Shown here piece after piece: positions 6,406-9,536 of a stretch of DNA of 9,536 nucleotides. A program made the translations under genes and the position numbers. The notes beneath the pieces were generated by a model that saw nothing but the letters and a program-made list of their open reading frames with translations, was not told the origin of the DNA and did not search any database. The number at the start of each line of letters is the position of its first letter. The stretch's first letter is position 1. This DNA comes from DATKXO01 sp035528995 (lineage in GTDB: Bacteria > Planctomycetota > Phycisphaerae > UBA1845): the NCBI GenBank assembly GCA_035528995.1, contig DATKXO010000422.1:1-9536 (forward strand), given 5' to 3'.

Positions 6406-6513
6406 GCGTTGGATCGTCGGCCGGCCGCTGCGTCGAATGTCTTATCCCGTCCACAGTTCCTTTATGCCGACCGGGTGCCCGCCGATTCGGCGTCTCTGGC
6501 ACGACATAGTCCG

Positions 6514-6531
6514 CGCGAACTGAAGTTCGCG
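6514..6531. terminator. 8-bp hairpin between convergent rtcA and amylase genes
   Basis: CGCGAACT (6514-6521) and AGTTCGCG (6524-6531) are perfect inverted repeats, best read as a 7-bp stem with a TGAA tetraloop. It lies in the 174-bp gap between the ends of two convergent genes, the usual place for a bidirectional terminator. It has no T-tract on either side, so the mechanism is unclear. Confidence 0.4.
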
Positions 6532-6537
6532 GCTCGT

Positions 6538-6563
6538 GAATCGGCGAAGTGAATCGGCGAAGT
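6538..6563. repeat. Perfect 13-bp tandem duplication
   Basis: GAATCGGCGAAGT occurs twice in direct tandem (6538-6550 and 6551-6563), seven bases after the hairpin. An inverted copy of its first eight bases, GCCGATTC, lies at 6481-6488. It could be replication slippage or a paired protein-binding site. Confidence 0.8.
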
Positions 6564-6579
6564 CATCGTGGAACCGGTG

Positions 6580-7845
6580 TTACGGGACGCGTTTGTAGGG
6601 GTTGTGCTCGTGCGTGTCGGGGATCACGGGGCAGAGGACCCAGGTTTTGTGGGCCGGGACGGTTACGTGGATAGTGCCGCATTCCTGCTGGACTTCCGTG
6701 CCGCTGAGCTCGTCGCGCAGCGGCACCCAGTTCATCAGGCTCGAGTCGCGGAGGTTGATGACGTCGGTGATCTGCTGGGCGGTGGGATTGGCGATGATGA
6801 CTCGGGTCTCGGCCACCCGGTCGGTTCGGCGCATGAAGGCGAGGAGCTTGTCGGAGTCGAGCAGCAGGAAATCGCCGATCTTCAATGCCCGGGCGGCCCG
6901 GCGCATGGCCACGAGCTTGCGGAACCGCTTGAGTTCGGGGTTTTCGTCGCGGACCAGCTCCCAGCGCATGGGGCCGCGTTGCTCGGGATCGGTACGCCCG
7001 GTCATGCCGAGCTCGGCGCCGTAGTAGACGTTCGGTGAGCCGGGCAGGGTGAACTGAAGGATCTGGGCCATTCGCCGCTGCCAACCCTTGGGCAGTATGG
7101 TCTTGAGTCGCGGGAGGTCGTGGTTGTCCAGCAGGAGCCAGGCCTTGAGGATGGGTTCGAGGCCGGCGTCGGCGACCATGCGCTCGAGCATTCGGCCGGC
7201 GTGTGCTCCGGAGATGCGCCCCTCGACGAGGTGCATGATGATCTGCCGGGCGTGGAAGTTCATGACGCCGTCGACGGCGGGCGACCAGGCGGCGGGGTAA
7301 TTCCAGATCTCGCCGACCACGAGCGAGCCGGGTTTGGCCTCGTGGGCGGCGCGGGTCAGGTCACCCAGAATGTCGAAGCCGATGTCGGCGGCCACGTCCA
7401 GGCGCCAGCCGTCGACGCCGTCGCGGAGGTAGCCCTGGACGACCGAGTCGGGGTCGCCGAAGAGGCGGGCCCGCAAGGCCGGGTTCTCCAGGCGCAGCTC
7501 GGGCAGGTTGGGCACGTCGGCCCAGGCGCGGTAGCCGAGCTTGTACTGCGAGCCGATGAAGAACCAGTCGCGATACGGGCTGTTGGGGTCGGCCATGGCC
7601 TGCTGGAACCAGGGGGCGGTGCGGCCCATGTGGTTGAAGACGCCGTCGAGGACGAGGCGCATGCCGCGTTGGTGCACCGCGTCGGCCAGTGCCCGCAGGT
7701 CGTGGCGCGTGCCGTACTCGGGCGAGACTTCGAAGTAGTTCTGGGCGTCGTACTTGTGGTTGGTGCAGGCCTTGTGGATGGGGTTGAGGTAGAGCACGTC
7801 CATGCCGAGATCGACGACGTAGCCGAGCCGGGCCTGAAGGCCGGG
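6580..7845 (-). pseudogene. GH13 alpha-amylase / neopullulanase-like, 5' end lost at IS701
   Basis: The remaining 421 codons encode most of a GH13 (beta/alpha)8 barrel plus the C-terminal beta domain. Numbering from the internal M at 7803, the signature regions are DGVFNH (53-58), GWRLDV with nucleophile D136, GEIWN with acid/base E165, and LLDNHD with D229. NHKYDAQNYF and the YRDWFF...AWADVPNLPEL pattern fit the neopullulanase/cyclomaltodextrinase/maltogenic amylase branch, which hydrolyses alpha-1,4 (and alpha-1,6) glucans. Coding similarity continues upstream of 7803 (GLQARLGYVVDLG) to 7845, where the IS inverted repeat begins. At least the start of the catalytic domain, and any N-terminal CBM34-like domain, is missing. 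The sequence beyond the IS (9402-9536) does not encode the missing part. A shortened protein from ATG 7803 would lack the first barrel strand and is unlikely to be active. Confidence 0.85.
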
Positions 7846-7862
7846 TAGTACTACAACGCTAA
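7846..7862 (+). repeat. IS701 left terminal inverted repeat
   Basis: TAGTACTACAACGCTAA is the perfect inverse of 9385-9401. Both possible transposase stop codons (7851-7853 and 7859-7861) lie inside it, so coding runs to the very end of the element. Confidence 0.85.
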
Positions 7863-9311
7863 CACTTTGGCGACTTGCAGGTGCGTATGCTCTTCAGATG
7901 TATCCCAATCCCATGTAAACGCCGGATAGTTCGCTTTCGATGCGAACGTCGAGCGGCGGCGTTCCGCTCCTGTGTTATGGCCAATTGCGCGGCAATCGAT
8001 TCGGCCCGTTGCCGCGAGCAGCGGCCACCGCGAATCCAGACAGGAAGCAGGGCTCGCGTGGCCAAGCGCACCTGGCAGATCGTCAGCTCTGGGTTTTTCC
8101 CCCCGGTGGGCCAGCCAGAATTCCGCCAGGAACAGATGACTGATGCAGGTCAGGATCAGATGACGCACGATCGAGGGATATTTGCGGACCTCGAAGTGGT
8201 CCAGGCCCAGTTCCGTCTTGCTGTCCTCGAACAGCCGCTCGATATGCCAGCGGCTGAAGGCCACCGTCAACAGAATCTCCAACGGCGTCGACTCGGGGGC
8301 GTTGCTCAGAAAGAACTTGACCTCGTCGAACTTCAGTACACTCCGGGCCACGATCAGATGGTGCGGCCGCGACGGCAGGCCATTCTCGTCCTTGATCCAG
8401 AATGCAATCCGCTTCACTTCCCACACCATCGGTCCTTTGCTGCCGTCCTTGACGCGGAACCTCTCCCAGGGAACCTTTCGCAGGACCGGCGAATGCTTCA
8501 GGATCTCTCGCACCTCGGCGGCCGGCGTGTTGCGCACCTTCAAGCGCGGCAGCTTGCGGCGTCGCCCCGGGCCCTTGTACCGGGCGTGCTCTCGATAGAG
8601 AACCTCGGGCGGTCGCGTCCAGCCCACGAAGTCGGTCGGGACCTCGGCCACGTAGTTCTGGGCCAGACCGTCCAAAGCCCGCAGGAAGGGGGGCTTTCCG
8701 CCGTATCCTTCGTCGAAGGTCAACCACGAGAACCGGACGCCGTTGCCCACAGATCGCTGCACCTGGCTGAGAGCAATCTGCCACTTGGGGCGGTAGACCA
8801 CGTCGTCGGGGATGCCCGCCGCCCGGCAGCGGGCTCGATTCTCATGCCACGTCTCTTCGGGGAGATACAGTTCCCCATCGAGCAGGGTGTGGAAGTCACC
8901 GCCCACGTAGCCGAGGTGCACGCTGACCACGCAGTTGTCCAGCTTGCCGCGGCTGCCACAATATTGCCGCTGCACGCAGGCAGTCTTGTTGCCTTGCTTG
9001 TGGAAGCTGGTCTCGTCGAGCACCCCGATGCTGTGCGGATGGGGATGCCCGCGGGCGATGCGCCGCTGGACTTGGTCACGGGCAGCCGGATCGTCCCACT
9101 TCAGCATGCTCAGGAACTCCTGCAGCGTGCGGGGCGGGACGCCCGCCGCGTCGGCGATCGGCTCGACGCTCTTGCGGTCCAGGTCGCCCAACTGACCCGA
9201 AACGTAAGTGTCCAGGTGGGAACGGTTTGTGACCCGCCCCATGCAGCCGTCGAACTCGTGAAGATACTCGGTCAACATCGGTCTGATTCGAAGAATGATC
9301 TCGGCGTCCAT
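7851..9311 (-). CDS. IS701-family transposase, probably frameshifted near C-terminus
   Basis: This DDE transposase moves the element by cut-and-paste. From the ATG at 9311 (MDAEIILRIRPML, the usual family start), D99 in GVLDETSF, D200 in LTFDEGYGG and E358 in RWHIERLFEDSKTELGLDHFE form the likely DDE triad. R354-x3-E358-x6-K365 matches the IS4-superfamily R(3)E(6)K signature. RKSVEPIADAAGVPPRTLQEF and DDVVYRPKWQIAL are also family-typical. After about residue 406 the zero frame (EKPRADDLPG...) looks unrelated to the family, while the +1 frame gives PELTICQVRLATRALLPVW and RNAAARRSHRKRT, a normal C-terminus ending at 7859. The shift falls on a G6-A5-C3 run (8091-8104). An in-frame ATG at 9353 would add 14 residues across a hairpin; neither start has a good Shine-Dalgarno. 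Confidence 0.85.
   Translation of the reverse strand: MDAEIILRIRPMLTEYLHEFDGCMGRVTNRSHLDTYVSGQLGDLDRKSVEPIADAAGVPPRTLQEFLSMLKWDDPAARDQVQRRIARGHPHPHSIGVLDETSFHKQGNKTACVQRQYCGSRGKLDNCVVSVHLGYVGGDFHTLLDGELYLPEETWHENRARCRAAGIPDDVVYRPKWQIALSQVQRSVGNGVRFSWLTFDEGYGGKPPFLRALDGLAQNYVAEVPTDFVGWTRPPEVLYREHARYKGPGRRRKLPRLKVRNTPAAEVREILKHSPVLRKVPWERFRVKDGSKGPMVWEVKRIAFWIKDENGLPSRPHHLIVARSVLKFDEVKFFLSNAPESTPLEILLTVAFSRWHIERLFEDSKTELGLDHFEVRKYPSIVRHLILTCISHLFLAEFWLAHRGEKPRADDLPGALGHASPASCLDSRWPLLAATGRIDCRAIGHNTGAERRRSTFASKANYPAFTWDWDTSEEHTHLQVAKVLAL
7859..8090 (-). pseudogene. Out-of-frame C-terminus of the IS701 transposase
   Basis: In the +1 frame relative to the main transposase ORF, about 77 codons encode PELTICQVRLATRALLPVW...RNAAARRSHRKRTIRRLHGIGIHL and end with TAG at 7861-7859. 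This matches the expected C-terminal tail of IS701 transposases in both sequence and position, so it belongs to the same protein. It would be made only by a +1 (or -2) ribosomal shift or after removing one base from the homopolymer run at 8091-8104. Confidence 0.65.
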
Positions 9312-9327
9312 GCCCCTGGCCCCCTGT

Positions 9328-9346
9328 GTTCGAGTTCCACTCGAAC
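9328..9346 (-). promoter_or_regulatory. Hairpin just upstream of the transposase start
   Basis: GTTCGAGT (9328-9335) and ACTCGAAC (9339-9346) are perfect 8-bp inverted repeats with a 3-base loop, placed 16 bases before the ATG at 9311. In the transposase mRNA this fold would sit over or beside the initiation region. Hairpins in this position in other IS elements limit translation of transposase from read-through transcripts. That role is inferred here; if translation starts at 9353, the hairpin is inside the coding region. Confidence 0.45.
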
Positions 9347-9384
9347 CTCCCATCGGCTGGCCGCCTGAGGCTTCTTGAGCATTC

Positions 9385-9401
9385 TTAGCGTTGTAGTACT
9401 A
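9385..9401 (-). repeat. IS701 right terminal inverted repeat
   Basis: TTAGCGTTGTAGTACTA on the plus strand is the exact reverse complement of 7846-7862 and marks the transposase 5' side of the element. Confidence 0.85.
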
Positions 9402-9536
9402 GACTCACCGTCACTCTCCTTCACATTCCCGCGTTGCTTCCTGCGCTGACCCTTCAACTCAGGCCCCTTCCCTCGGCGGTCGTTACCCGCTTCCTCGGTA
9501 CTATGGGCCCGTCCGACTCCCACCCCGGCCCGGCCT
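9402..9536 (-). other. Non-amylase flank, possible group II intron leader/ORF start
   Basis: On the minus strand an ATG at 9523 opens a frame beginning MGVGRAHSTEEAGNDRRGKG that runs into the IS right end after about 40 codons. The DNA around it (GGACGGGCCCATAGTACCGA, then GGGAAGGGGCCTGA) resembles, from memory, the conserved stretch before or at the start of reverse-transcriptase ORFs in bacterial group II introns. It shows no similarity to the N-terminus of a GH13 enzyme. If it is an intron, the rest should have continued to lower coordinates, but the IS and then the amylase follow instead. The identification is tentative. Confidence 0.3.

Larger units (their letters stand above)
7846..9401. 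mobile_element. IS701-family insertion sequence, 1556 bp
   Basis: The element is bounded by perfect 17-bp inverted repeats, 7846-7862 and 9385-9401, and contains one transposase gene on the minus strand. Length, single-ORF structure and transposase type fit the IS701 family. There is no duplicated target outside the repeats: the left flank ends ...GCCGGG and the right flank starts GACTCACC. The outermost eight bases, TAGTACTA, are palindromic and so read identically at both ends; they might be a duplicated target instead of IS sequence, leaving 9-bp repeats CAACGCTAA. The element splits an amylase fragment (left) from an unrelated sequence (right). Confidence 0.85.

Noticed and set aside
7120..7848. 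242-codon plus-strand frame opposite the amylase.
   Set aside because: Val/Gly/Asp-rich mirror translation of the GH13 gene, whose four catalytic regions lie on the minus strand.
9328..9346. GTTCGA-containing hairpin as a tRNA T-arm or attachment site.
   Set aside because: No acceptor, D or anticodon arms can be built around it, and the stem-loop geometry is wrong for a T-arm (3-base loop).
7875..9368. 497-codon plus-strand frame opposite the transposase.
   Set aside because: Antisense shadow; the minus strand carries the DDE motifs.

Overview
The window is GC-rich and packed with genes. It reads like a piece of a planctomycete-type genome, probably Phycisphaerae-like. Two things suggest this: an Arg-rich L34 starting MHYPRR, and a secreted protein built from CGxGxC/CxCxxDC repeats alternating with MopE-type DxDCDG repeats. 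I recall both styles from planctomycete genomes. The assignment is an inference; no rRNA or tRNA is present to anchor it.

Layout. Positions 1-499, minus strand: rpmH (ribosomal protein L34), followed 60 nt later by the N-terminus of an SLC13-type membrane transporter that runs off the window. Positions 760-1665, plus strand: a predicted lipoprotein of the type I phosphodiesterase/nucleotide pyrophosphatase (alkaline phosphatase superfamily) kind. Positions 1666-1978: a long intergenic region with a good sigma70-like promoter, a possible 31-codon leader ORF and a near-perfect Shine-Dalgarno. Positions 1979-3589: a secreted protein with 58 cysteines in its last 345 residues. Positions 3749-4765: a predicted membrane-anchored HExxH (gluzincin-like) protein with a TTG start. 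Positions 4811-5299, minus strand: a DinB-superfamily protein, divergent from rtcA (RNA 3'-terminal phosphate cyclase, 5392-6405). Positions 6580-7845, minus strand: the C-terminal part of a GH13 alpha-amylase/neopullulanase that has lost its 5' end at the edge of an insertion sequence. Positions 7846-9401: an IS701-family element with perfect 17-bp terminal inverted repeats and a transposase that appears frameshifted near its C-terminus. Positions 9402-9536: sequence unrelated to the amylase, possibly the leader/ORF start of a group II intron.

The left two thirds is a set of mostly independent transcription units with divergent and convergent borders rather than one pathway. The main candidates for new biology are the Cys-rich modular protein with its possible leader ORF and neighbouring membrane zincin, and the IS701 junction. 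At that junction the two flanks do not belong to one gene and show no ordinary target duplication, so there was either an IS-associated deletion/recombination or a repeat-induced assembly join. I see no CRISPR array, tRNA, rRNA or recognisable defence system.
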